From Lagopus muta (taxonomy: Eukaryota; Chordata; Aves; Galliformes; Phasianidae): a stretch of DNA of 64,000 nucleotides. The notes below the pieces were generated by a model. The model ran no database searches. It had not been told where the DNA came from and saw nothing but the letters and a program-made list of their open reading frames with translations. Below are positions 53,301-64,000 of the stretch, piece after piece. Numbering within the stretch: position 1 is the first letter of the stretch; every line of letters begins with the position of its first letter. The translations under genes were made by a program, and so were the position numbers. The stretch spans positions 1-64,000 of the forward strand of contig NC_064466.1 in assembly GCF_023343835.1 (NCBI RefSeq). The letters run 5' to 3'.

Positions 53301-56165
53301 CATACATTCAAGGTTAAGGGACAATCTATGCCTATATAACATGCACTGTAACACATAAAGGGCCAATCTAACCCCACACAACATCTACTATAGTACTACA
53401 GCACATACATTAAGGATTAAGGGCCAATCTAAACCTATATAACATGTACTATAGTGCTACAGCACATAGATTAAAGATTAAGGGCCAATCTAATCCCATA
53501 CAACATGTACTACAGTACTGTAACACATAAATTAAGGATTAAGGGCCAATCTAATCCCATATAACACGCATATAACACATAGATTAAAGATTAAGGGCCA
53601 ACCTAACCCCATATAGCCTCTACTATAGTACTATAACACATACATTAAGGATTAAGGGCCAATCTAAACCCTTATAACTTGCATATAACACATAAATTAA
53701 AGATCAAGGGCCAATCTAAGCCCATATAACCTCTACTTTAACACATAAATTAAGGATTAAGGGCCAATCTAAGCCCTTACAACATGAATATAACACACAG
53801 ATTAAAATGGAGGGCCAACCTAACCCCATATAGCCTGTATTATAGTAATATAACACATAAATTAAAGATCAAGGGACAATCTAATCCCATATAACATGTA
53901 CTACAGTACTGTAACACATAAATTAAGGATTAAGGGCCAACCTAACCCCATATAGCCTGTACTATAGTACTATAACACATACATTAAGGATAAAGGGCCA
54001 ATCTAAGCCCATATAATATGTATGTAACACATAAATTAAAGATCAAGGGCCAATCTAATCCCATAAAACATGCATATAACACATAAATTAAGGATTAAGG
54101 GCCAATCTAAGCCCTTACAACATGAATATAACACATAAATTAAAGATTAAGGGCCAACCTAACCCCATATAGCCTGTATTATAGTAATATAACATATAAT
54201 TTACAGATCAAGGGACAATCTAAACCTATATAACATGCACTATAGTAGTATAGCACATAAATTAAAGATTAAGGGATAATCTAACCCCATATACCACGTA
54301 CTATAGCACATAGATTAAGGATTAAGGGCCAACCTAACCCCATTTAGCCTGTACTATAGTACTATAACACATATATTAAGGATAAAGGGACAATCTAAGC
54401 CCATATACCATGTACTACAGCACATAAATTAAGGATTAAGGGCCAATCTAAGACCATATAACCTGTACTATAGTACTATAGCACATAAATTAAGGATTAA
54501 AGGCCAATCTAACCCCATATAACCTGTACTATAGTACTATAAAACATAAATTAAGGATTAAGGGCCAATCTAAGACCATACAACACGTACTATAGCACAT
54601 AAATTAAGGATTAAGGTACAATCTAACCCCATACAACATGTACTATAGTACTATAGCACATAAATTAAGGATTAAGGGCCAATCTAATCCATATAACACG
54701 CATATAACACATAAATTAAAGATCAAGGGACAATCTAAACCTATATAACATGCACTACAGTTCTGTAACACATAAATTAAGGATTAAGGACCAACCTAAC
54801 CCCATATAGCCTGTACTATAGTACTATAACACATAAATTAAGGATAAAGGGACAATCTAAGCCCATATAATATGCATGTAACACATAAATTAAAGATCAA
54901 GGGCCAATCTAAGCCCATACAACATCTACTATAACACATAAATTAAGGATTAAGGGCCAATCTAATCCCATACAACATGTACTACAGTACTGTAACATAT
55001 AAATTAAGGATTAAGGGACAATCTAAGCCCATATACCATGTACTACAGCACATAAATTAAGGATTAACGGCCAATCTAAGACCATACAACATGTACTATA
55101 GCACATAAATTAAGGATTAAGGTACAATCTAACCCCATACAACATGTACTATAGTACTATAGCACATAAATTAAGGATTAAGGGATAATCTAAGCCCATA
55201 TACCACGTACTATAGCACATAAATTAAGGATTAAGGGCCAATCTAATCCATATAACACGCATATAACACATAAATTAAAGATCAAGGGACAATCTAAACC
55301 TATATAACATGCACTACAGTTCTGTAACACATAAATTAAGGATAAAGGGACAATCTAAGCCCATATAATATGCATGTAACACATAAATTAAAGATCAAGG
55401 GCCAATCTAAGCCCATACAACATCTACTATAACACATAAATTAAGGATTAAGGGCCAATCTAATCCCATACAACATGTACTACAGTACTGTAACATATAA
55501 ATTAAGGATTAAGGGACAATCTAAGCCCATATAACATGAACTATAGCACATAGATTAAGGATTAAGGGACAATTTAACCCCATATAACCTGTACTATATT
55601 ACTATAACACATAAATTAAGGATAAAGGGCCAATCTGAGCCCATACAACACGTACTATAGCACATAAATTAAGGATTAAGGTACAATCTGAGCCCATACA
55701 ACATGTACTATAGTACTATAGCACATAGATTAAGGATTAAGGGCCAATCTGAGCCCATACAACACGTACTATAGCACATAAATTAAGGATTAAGGGCCAA
55801 TCTAACCCCATATAACCTGTACTATAGTACTGTAACATATAAATTAAGGATTAAGGGCCAATCTAAGACCATACAACACATACTATAGCACATAAATTAA
55901 GGATTAAGGTACCATCTAACCCCATACAACATGTACTATAGTACTATAGCACATAAATTAAGGATTAAGGGCCAATCTGAGCCCATACAACACGTACTAT
56001 AGCACATAAATTAAGGATTAAGGGACAATCTAACCCCATACAACATGTACTATAGTACTGTAGCACATAGATTAAGGATTAAGGGCCAATCTGAGCCCAT
56101 ACAACATGTACTATAGTACTATAGCACATAAATTAAGGATTAAGGGCCAATCTGAGCCCACGCAA
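53300..56165 (+). repeat. AT-rich 49-61-bp array (family 3)
   Basis: The unit is CACATAAATTAAGGATTAAG, GGCCAATCTAAGCCCATACA, ACATGTACTATAGTACTATA and G, about 50 copies of two lengths. A block of about 555 bp is repeated (near 54684 and 55236). TAGTACTA palindromes occur in the longer units. Confidence 0.93.
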
Positions 56166-56479
56166 TGCCCAGCACGGTGCTACAACGCAGACTGAGGTGC
56201 ATCTACCAACTCAACGCGAATGGGGGATTACAAACACAGCCTTACACAGCACCATGGATTGGACACCTCGCCTATCACCGCCTCAACGCTTCGTTATCAA
56301 TTAGCTTGGCTAATTAAACACAGGTTGACTTAATTCACACGTGCATTCCAACTCGTGGAAAAGCCAGGAGGGCTGGGATCAGGAGGAAGACTTGGAAGTG
56401 GTGTTTCCAGGCTTGGTTTCGTGTCAGTGATGTCTGTTAGGAAAATCTCCTGCTTACTATGGGGGAAAGAACCACAGAA

Positions 56480-57345
56480 TCCTAGAATGGGTTGGGTTGG
56501 AAGGGTCCTTAAAGGTCACAGAACCATGAAATCAAACAATGGGTTGGGTTGGAAGGGTCCTTAAAGGACACAGAACCATGAAATCAAACAATGGGTTGGG
56601 TTGGAAGGGTCCTTAAAGGACACAGAACCATGAAATCACACAACAGGTTGGGTTGGAAGGGTCCTTAAAGATCACAAAAATATAGGAAGGGTTGGAAGGG
56701 TCCTTAAAGGTCACAGAACCATGGAATGGGTTGGAAGAGTCTTTAAAGATCCAAGAACCATGGAATGGAGTTGGGTTGGAAGGGTCCTTAAAGGTCACAG
56801 AACCATGAAATCAAACAATGGGTTGGGTTGGAAGGGTCCTTAAAGGACAAAGAACCATGGAATCACACAGCGGGTCAGGATGGAAGGGTCCTTAAAGGTC
56901 ACAGAACCATGGAATGGGTTGGAAGGGTCCTTAAAGGTCATAGAGCCATGGAATCACACAATGGGCTGAGTTGGGAGGGTCCTTAAAGGTCAGAGAACCA
57001 TGGAATAGGTTGGGTTGGAACAGGTCCTTAAAGATCCAAGAACAATGGAACAGGGTCGGGTTGGAAGGGCCCTTAAAGGTCAGAGACGTGGAATAGGTTG
57101 GTTTGTAAGGGTCCCTAAAGGTCACAGAACCATGGAACAGGAATGGGTTGGAAGGGTCCTTAAAGGTCACAGAACCATGGAATCACACAGTGGGTCAGGA
57201 TGGAAGGGACCTTAAAGGTCACAGAACCATGGAATGGGTTGGAAGGGTCCTTAAAGGTCATAGAGCCATGGAATCACACAATGGGTTGGGTTGGAAGGGT
57301 CCTTAAAGGTCAGAAAACCACAAAACCACACAAAGGTTGGGACAG
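56480..57345 (+). repeat. 52-bp CR1-tail minisatellite
   Basis: The unit is GGGTTGGGTTGGAAGGGTCC, TTAAAGGTCACAGAACCATG and GAATCACACAAT, about 17 copies, some reduced to about 39 bp. A CR1 fragment in minus orientation follows at 57360-57490. Confidence 0.92.
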
Positions 57346-57359
57346 ATGATCCTTGAAGA

Positions 57360-58214
57360 TCACAGAACCACGGGATGACAGCCCAGTTGGGTTGGAAGAA
57401 CCCCAAAACCCCCCAGCCCCACCTCTGCCATGGGCTGGGTGCCCCCCACCAGCTCAGGCTGCCCAGGACCCCCATGCACGGCCTCAGACACCTCCAATCA
57501 AACGTGTTTAATGGGTTTATATGTTCTCCTCTCACCACGTTCTGAGCTCTCAAACACCCACAGGTATCAAACACGCTCCACGCTGCAGCCCTCGCCCCAG
57601 AGCACCCAGGCTGCCCAGCAAAGCTTCCCCCCATCTGGAAGAGCAGAACCAGCCAAGCTGTGCTCAACCCAGCGAGCAGAAAGAGCAGCTGGAGCAGGAC
57701 GTGTGCACTGCACCCCGCACTGGGAGCTTTGGAAGGTGGAGGCAGAAGGCCCCCAGTGAGACCTTCCTCCCCAGAGCTCACCTGTCCATCACCATCCTCC
57801 TCACTGCTGCTCTCTGCTGCCAGGCACTGCTCCTCCTGCTTGTGATTTGCAGGTTGCTTTTAGGCCACACCACAAAATTCTCAGTATTTTATCTGCTTTT
57901 CTTCCTTCCTCCCCCTCAGCACGGTTACAAATTTTACAGTTTACAACTAAAACAAACCCTCTTTGTGCCCACGTTTGGTTACCAAGGCAGTTCTTTGGAC
58001 AGGAACCGTTCCTGCTCAAGATAATCCCCCCCCCTCCCTAAAACCCCCTCAAAAACCCCAAACATTTGTGACAATCCATCACCACGTACTGCATACCAGA
58101 AGAATTCACCCCAAAAGCAACACAGGACTTGGAGGGTGAAGACAAAGCACACAGAACAGCTCTGCTGAGAGCCAGGGATGGATTGAGACACGGGAATGCT
58201 GTGCACTGCCTGGC
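57360..58214. other. CR1 remnant and unassigned sequence
   Basis: 57360-57490 has CR1-like GGGTTGGAAGAACCCCAAAA and CATGGGCTGGGTGCC. Nothing recognised from 57490 to 58214. Confidence 0.5.
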
Positions 58215-58590
58215 CTGGGCTGGATGCTGAGCCCCATTGCTGGATGCTGAGCCCCACTGCTGGATGCTGAGCCCCACTGCTGGATGCTGAGCCCCACTGC
58301 TGGATGCTGAACCCCACTGCTGGATGCTGGGCCCCACTGCTGGATGCTGAGCCCCCACTGCTGGATGCTGGGCCCCACTGCTGGATGCTGGGCCCCACTG
58401 CTGGATGCTGGGCCCCCACTGCTGGATGCTGGGCCCCCACTGCTGGATGCTGAGCCCCAATGCTGGATGCTGGGCCCCACTGCTGGATGCTGGGCCCCAC
58501 TGCTGGATGCTGAGCCCCACTGCTGGATGCTGGGCCCCCACTGCTGGATGCTGGGCCCCCACTGCTGGATGCTGGGCCCCAATGCTGCCT
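58215..58590 (+). repeat. 20-bp minisatellite (CCCCACTGCTGGATGCTGAG)
   Basis: About 18 units of 20-21 bp with GAG/GGG alternation. Confidence 0.93.
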
Positions 58591-58859
58591 CAGGCCTCCA
58601 GCTCCTCCTGCAGGCAGCTCTCATGGTGCTTAGCACAGCTCTGTGCAGCCTCCAGAGCGCATCTCAACACTTTGGCACCTATTCCACATGCATCACCTCC
58701 AGCCATAGCAGAACCACAGGGCTTGAAGGGATCTCCATGGGCCCGAATCACTCCCTGGCAGAAGAACCCCCCCCCCCCAAATCTCTGTGCCAGGGCTCTG
58801 CCACTCACACAGCACAGAACTTTTCTTTCCTGCTCAGATGGAAATCCCTGATCTCTGCT

Positions 58860-59400
58860 TTGTGCCCCGTCACTGAGCACCACCGAGCGCAGCCCAGCCC
58901 CATCCTGCTGCCCCCCATCCTCTCAGATCCCTCTCAGCCCTTCTCCTCCCCAGCTGCACAGCCCCAGGCCTCTCAGCCTGGAGGTGCTCCAGGCCCCCAG
59001 CATCTCCGCAGCCTCCGCTGGGCTCAGTTCCCCATCAGCCCTGACCTGGGGAGCCCAGCACTGGGCCCAGTGCTCCAGATGGGGCCTCCCCAGTGCAGAG
59101 CACCCAGCTGGCCACGCTTTGGGCAAAGCATCCCAGGGTTCTGTTGGCCTTCTTGGCCACCAGGGCGCCCTGCTGGCTCGTGATCAGCTGCCACTCAACC
59201 ACTGGTCAACTGTTGGTCAACCACTGGTCAACCTGTTGGTCAACCACTGGTCAACTGTTGGTCTACTGTTGGTCAACCTGTTGGCTGCCATTGGCCTCCT
59301 TGGCCTTCAGGGTGCACTGCTGGCTTGTGGTCAGCTGCTGTTCAACTGTCCATCAACCTGTTGGCCACCACTGGCATTGCTGGCCCCCAGGGCGCACAGT
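58860..59400 (-). mobile_element. CR1 LINE fragment, minus orientation, with short internal array
   Basis: CTCAGCCTGGAGGTGCTCCA, CCAGTGCTCCAGATGGGGCC and CTGTTGGCCTTCTTGGCCAC are CR1. CAACCACTGGTCAACTGTTG repeats four to five times at 59195-59285 at the same CR1 position as the large array at 42476. Confidence 0.88.
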
Positions 59401-61099
59401 GAGAGCAGCAGAGCAAAGCAGCGAGCAGATGGAGGGAGAAGGCAGCAGGACGTGGCGCTGACGGGGCTGCATGACTCAAAACCAACAGCTTTCCCCATCC
59501 TACTCTCATCTTTTACCCACGGTGACGCATTCGCACGGCGTCCTGTGTACATGACTCAAACTTCAGACTATTTCCACCCTCCAGAAGAGCAAAGCTTGCA
59601 GCGAGCGGAGAAGACGTGATGCTTGCTCTGTAATCCAGCCCAGTATTGACAGGAGCTGCTCTTTTCCTGGAAAGAGCGCTTCCCCCCTCTCTCCTGTTTT
59701 ATTTCTTGCTGCTCGTTAGCAAAAAAAAAGGCTCCAAGGTCAGCGTGCGTGGTTAAAGCAAGGGCTTTCCCACAGGAGACTGCAGGAAGCCAATCACCAC
59801 CCGTGCCTGCGTTACGTCCTGCAGGGAACATTCCTCCCACTGCGAGCCTGCCAAAGAATTCAGGTGCCAATGCCAACCAGGGACCTTTAAAGCTGAAGTC
59901 ACGCAATAACAATAGTTGGTATCTGGGGGAGTTTTCCAGTTGTTCCCAAGCACTTTGTGGCAGCCTTAGCAGATACAGAACGCGTTGGGAGGAGCGAATT
60001 ATCTGTGAAAAGGCACTGAAAAGACGTACAGCAGAACGCAGGCGCGATGGGAAGCGAGTGGCTCCCAGGTCAGCCTGGGTTGGATGTTCTAAAATGCCAG
60101 AAAAGCGGCCCAAGATGCAGCCAGTCCCAAATTACAGCCGCACCGCGTGGAGCTTCGCACCCCACCACCATCAGCTCCTGCAGCACGGGGGGCTGAAGCT
60201 GGGTGTGAAGTTATGAGGACAATAAACCGGACCCAGTGGCAGCAGCGTGGCTCCCATCAGAGCACAGCTTAGAGAGCAGCGACCCCCGAGCTCCCACTGC
60301 CCTCCGCGCCACCTTTTCTCCTCTCCATCCCCCAGCAGAGGCATTTCTGACCCCAAAGCAGGGAACAGGCTGCCCCCTGCCCCGCAGGCAGCACGCACTG
60401 TGTTGCACAGAGCAGAACTCGCGGGCTTTACCTTAAATCCTTCGACCCTTCGAGGTGTCGGGTGCTGCTCCTTCACCAGCCAAGCCCTCCCACCTCCATT
60501 TTTGAGGCTACCGCTGGAAGAAAGATCTGCAAGGAAAAGAAACGGGGTCTCACTTTAGGATGGCTCTCGTTTCGTAGCATCTTTGACTTTCCTTCTCATT
60601 TTTGAAGAAAAAGGAGAGTCAGATGAGCCACAGCAACCCATCTGCAGCTCGCCCTGAAGACGTGCACAGCTCAGTTCCTGCAGCGCAGAGGGAAGGCCTT
60701 CATCTCCATAAAGGAGTGATGCACCCCTAAGTGAGCTCAGCACAGCCCCAGGGCGAGGGGAAGAGCCCGGCTCAGCACCGCTCTGTAGAACCGGTTGCTG
60801 GGCAATTACCAGCAGGCACTAATTGCTGTTTTAGTGCTGGGTTTTAAGGTTACGCGCTCACCCGAGAGCAGGGTGTGAGGGCTGTCACAGGACAACTGCT
60901 TCAAGAGAGGAAAATGCATTGCAACACCAGAAACCGCTCACGGACTGCCTGAACAGAGCTGTGCTGTGACAAGGTTTGCAGGAAAGCCACAGCAGATGCC
61001 GTGTCAGGGTTTAAATCCATCCTCCAAGGCTGCACACAGCCCAGCACTGCACTGAGCAGCTCCTTTCCTTACATGACCCCAGCACCAGCAGCACAAGCT
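59401..61099. other. Unassigned sequence
   Basis: No gene, known repeat or array recognised. Moderately CpG-containing; could hold regulatory sequence of BRD4 but nothing specific is visible. Confidence 0.4.
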
Positions 61100-61690
61100 C
61101 CTGGCTCACCCATAGGGATGAATGGAGGCATAGGGATGAATGGAGCCATGGGGACGCATGGAGCCATAGGAAGGAATGGAGCCATGGGAAGGAAGGGAGC
61201 CATAGGAAGGAAAGGAGCCATGGGAAGGAAAGGAGCCATGGGAAGGAACGGAGCCATAGGGATGATGGAGCCATTAGGGATGATGGAGCCATAGGAAGGG
61301 ACGGAGCCATGGGAAGGAAGGGAGCCATGGGAAGGAAAGGAGCCATGGGGACGCATGGAGCCACAGGGATGCATGGAGCCACAGGGACAAACAGAGCCAT
61401 AGGGACGCATGCAGCCATAGGGATGATGGAGCCATAGAGATGAATGGAGCCATAGGGACGCATGCAGCCATAGGGACAAACAGAGCCATAGGGACGCATG
61501 CAGCCATAGGGATGCATAAAGCCATAGGGACAAACAGAGCCATAGGGACACATGAAGCCTTTGGGATGCATGGAGCCATAGGAAGGAACGGAGCCATAGG
61601 GATGATGGAGCTACAGGGATACATGGAGCCGCAGGGACGCATGGAGCCACAGGGACACATGGAGCCACAGGGACGCATGCAGCCAGAGGA
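61100..61690 (+). repeat. 18-bp minisatellite (GGAGCCATAGGGACGCAT)
   Basis: About 32 units with GGAAGGAA and GGGATGAT variants. A unit length divisible by three gives long open frames without coding meaning. Confidence 0.92.
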
Positions 61691-62514
61691 AGGAATGGCA
61701 GAACTCAAAACTGCCCCAGCTGAGGGCTGAGATTCATTTCCCTGCAATGTGTGAGGCAGATTTAAGGTTAAGGGGCACTGAGACACAAGGCAGCCGTTCC
61801 TAATTCACGGCTCCAGCAGAGATCCTGGCTCCTGAACGCAACCTTATCAGCAAAACACCGGCAGGGAGCATCCATCCCATGCCTGCAGATGGGATCCACG
61901 CAACCCAACCCATCTTAGAGCCCCGCGGCCCAACTCAACAAGATGCTCTTTGATGGACGCTTCAGGTTTTGCTTTAAACTGCAAGAAAACACACCCAGGA
62001 AAGCACAAAGCCCTCACTGGATGCAAAGCAGGGAATGCTTTGCTCCATCTCGAGGTTCATCACATAAAGAAGCGCAGGGCTGTGCCCTCAGGCTTTGCCT
62101 GGCTCCAGCACAACAACAGAATCCAGACAGTCACCAGAGCTGCTGTTTCCCACACTGCTGCGCTTGGGTTTCACCAACTCGAGCGGCCGCTGACACCAGA
62201 AGCTTTGCTTTACCACGAGGATTTCAAAGCAGGGAAAGCGCTGCGCCTGAATTCACACCCACAGCCTGGGTTTCTCAGCGCTGTGGGGAAATCCCAACTC
62301 TCCAAAGGGCTCCGGGGTGAAAGGGAGAAGCGTTGACACGTGTTGCAAAGAGAAATGTGCGTGTCAGTGCGACTGGTGTCATGAGACAAAGTCCAAGGCT
62401 GCGCTCGGCCCTGCCATCTCCTGCGGCCATGGGTTTCGCTTTCCCACCTGCACAGCGCCCAAAGGGGAATGAATCCCAACCAGGGACCTCAACACCCAAA
62501 GGGGGATGAAGATT
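61691..62514. other. Unassigned sequence
   Basis: Nothing recognised. Confidence 0.4.
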
Positions 62515-63620
62515 GTGGAAGCACACAGGGTTGGAAAGGTCCTCAAAGATCACAAAAGTATAGAATGGGTTGGAAAGGTCCTCAAAGATCACAGAAGTAT
62601 AGAATGGGTTGGAAGGGTCCTCAAAGATCACAGAATGGATTGCTTGGATGGGTTGGAAAGGTCCTCAAAGATCATAAAATTACTGAATGGGTTGGAAGGG
62701 TCCTCAAAGATTATAAAAATTACAGAATGAGTTGGATGGGTTCTCAAAGATCACAGAATGGACAGGGTTGGAAGGGTCCTCAAAGATCACAGAATGGATT
62801 GGGTTGGATGGGTTGGAAGGGTCCTCAAAGATCACAACATTACAGAATGGGTTGGATGGGTCCTCAAAGATCACAGAATGGATTGGGTTGGAAGGGTCCT
62901 CAAAGATCACAGAATCACATGGGTTAAAAGGGTCCTCAAAGGTCACAGACCAGGTTGGGTTGGAAAGGTCCTCAAAGATCACAGCATTACAGAATGGGTT
63001 GGAAGGGTCCTCAAAAATCACAGAATTACAGAATGGATTGGAAAGGTCCTCAAAGATCACAAAATTACAGAATGGCTTGGAAGGGTCCTCAAAGATCACA
63101 GAATGGATTGAGTTGGAAGGGTCCTTAAAGATCACAACATTACAGAATGGGTTGGAAGGGTCAAAGATTATAAAAACTACAGAATGGGTTGGAAAGGTCC
63201 TCAAAGATCACAACATTACAGAATGGGTTGGATGGGTCCTCAAAGATCACCGAATCACAAAATGGGTTAAAAGGGTCCTCAAAGGTCACAGACCAGGTTG
63301 GGTTGGAAAGGTCCTCAAAGATCACAGCATTACAGAATGGGTTGGAAGGGTCCTCAAAAATCACAGAATGGATTGGGTTGGAAAGGTCCTCAAAGATCAC
63401 AGAATCACATGGGTTAAAAGGGTCCTCAAAGGTCACAGACCAGGTTGGGTTGGAAAGGTCCTCAAAGGTCACAGAATCAAAAAATGGACTGGAAGGGTCC
63501 TCAAAGGTCACAGAATGAGTTGGGTCAGAAGGGTCCTCCAAGATCACAGTATCACAGAAGGGGTTAAAAGGGTCCTCAAAGGTCACAGCAGCACGGGATC
63601 ACAGCGCGGTTGGAAGGGAC
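62515..63620 (+). repeat. 39-bp CR1-tail minisatellite
   Basis: The unit is GGTTGGAAGGGTCCTCAAAG, ATCACAGAATTACAGAAT, about 28 copies, some blocks repeated (ACATGGGTTAAAAGGGTCCT with CAGACCAGGTTGGGTTGG). Confidence 0.92.
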
Positions 63621-64000
63621 CTCAGAGCACAGGGAGACGAATGCTTTGGCCCAGCAGCGCCTGCTGGCACCGCACAGGGGACACGGGCTGCCCATGCTCA
63701 CTGCACTGCCTCACACTCCCCTTTTAGCCACAGCAGGGCTGAGCCGTGCTCGGAGAGCTGCACACACAACATCCCACCATGCACACAGCTTAAAAACAAG
63801 TGGAAAGGCGAGGCAGCCTGCACAGAAACCCACAGACGCCCAACAGTAAATAAGGAACAGCAGGATCAGACTTTAAATGTGGTTGCTGCCATCCAGCACA
63901 ACCATTCGTCGCCTTCTTGGGCCTCTCAAGCAGTGGGATCTGATTCACAGCTTGCCCACTGCCATCCAGCACAACCACGCTTCCCTTTTTGGGGTCCCAA
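63621..64000. other. Unassigned sequence at right edge
   Basis: A near repeat of TGCCATCCAGCACAACCA at 63886-63904 and 63960-63977. No gene seen. Confidence 0.4.

Noticed and set aside
51660..53377. Hydrophobic open frames resembling membrane proteins
   Set aside because: Created by the 41-bp AT-rich unit read in rotating frames; no start or splice context.
59401..64000. BRD4 promoter or a neighbouring gene at the right end
   Set aside because: No CpG island, TATA/Inr arrangement or conserved exon could be identified by eye.

Overview
The window looks like a GC-rich, repeat-dense piece of a bird genome, most likely a galliform such as chicken and probably a small microchromosome. This is inferred from CR1 LINE fragments of the avian type (3' ends with tandem ATTCTATG octamers), a 480-bp solo LTR, very high minisatellite density, and a BRD4 protein that is near-identical to the vertebrate family in its bromodomains. 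No bacterial or viral genes are present.

One protein-coding gene can be supported: BRD4, on the minus strand. It enters from the right. Its first coding exon is at 48135-48419, and a possible 5' non-coding exon lies at 49700-49816. It runs leftwards through 17 coding exons to 754-966, and the last part of the long isoform (the P-TEFb-interacting C-terminus) lies beyond the left edge. Exons 1-10 (48419 to 22879) read without interruption and give a 718-residue short isoform: two bromodomains, the NPS/BID regions, the ET domain and a Ser/Glu/Asp tail. Its stop codon lies inside the 5' splice site used by the long isoform, and a poly(A) signal follows about 50 bases downstream. Exons 11-17 encode the long-isoform Pro/Gln-rich tail. 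As written they carry six departures from the conserved reading frame, two of which alternative splice sites could absorb.

The introns are the striking part. By hand addition, roughly 45% of the 64 kb is tandem array, in more than twenty arrays with units of about 10 to 100 bp. From left to right these are: a CT array (1-750); a 50-bp G-quadruplex array (1150-3365); 20-bp (4175-5365) and 41-bp (5366-8375) arrays; 21/60-bp arrays (9690-12640); a 20-bp array (14640-15880); a 68-bp array with higher-order structure (17255-19262); a 10-bp array (21020-22195); 44-bp CR1-tail arrays (25205-26720, 28265-28800); a telomere-like CCCTAA array touching the bromodomain-2 exon (36650-37976); and more CR1-tail arrays (39620-41200). 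Right of the first coding exon there is a 5.8-kb AT-rich array of three related families (50330-56165), followed by GC-richer arrays up to 63620.

Several arrays appear to have grown from recognisable seeds: the 3' end of CR1, an internal CR1 segment, or a BRD4 splice donor. Two composite CR1-plus-array structures occur twice each, which shows the arrays were copied with their hosts. No promoter or CpG-island first exon was recognised, so the BRD4 start site is probably to the right of the window.
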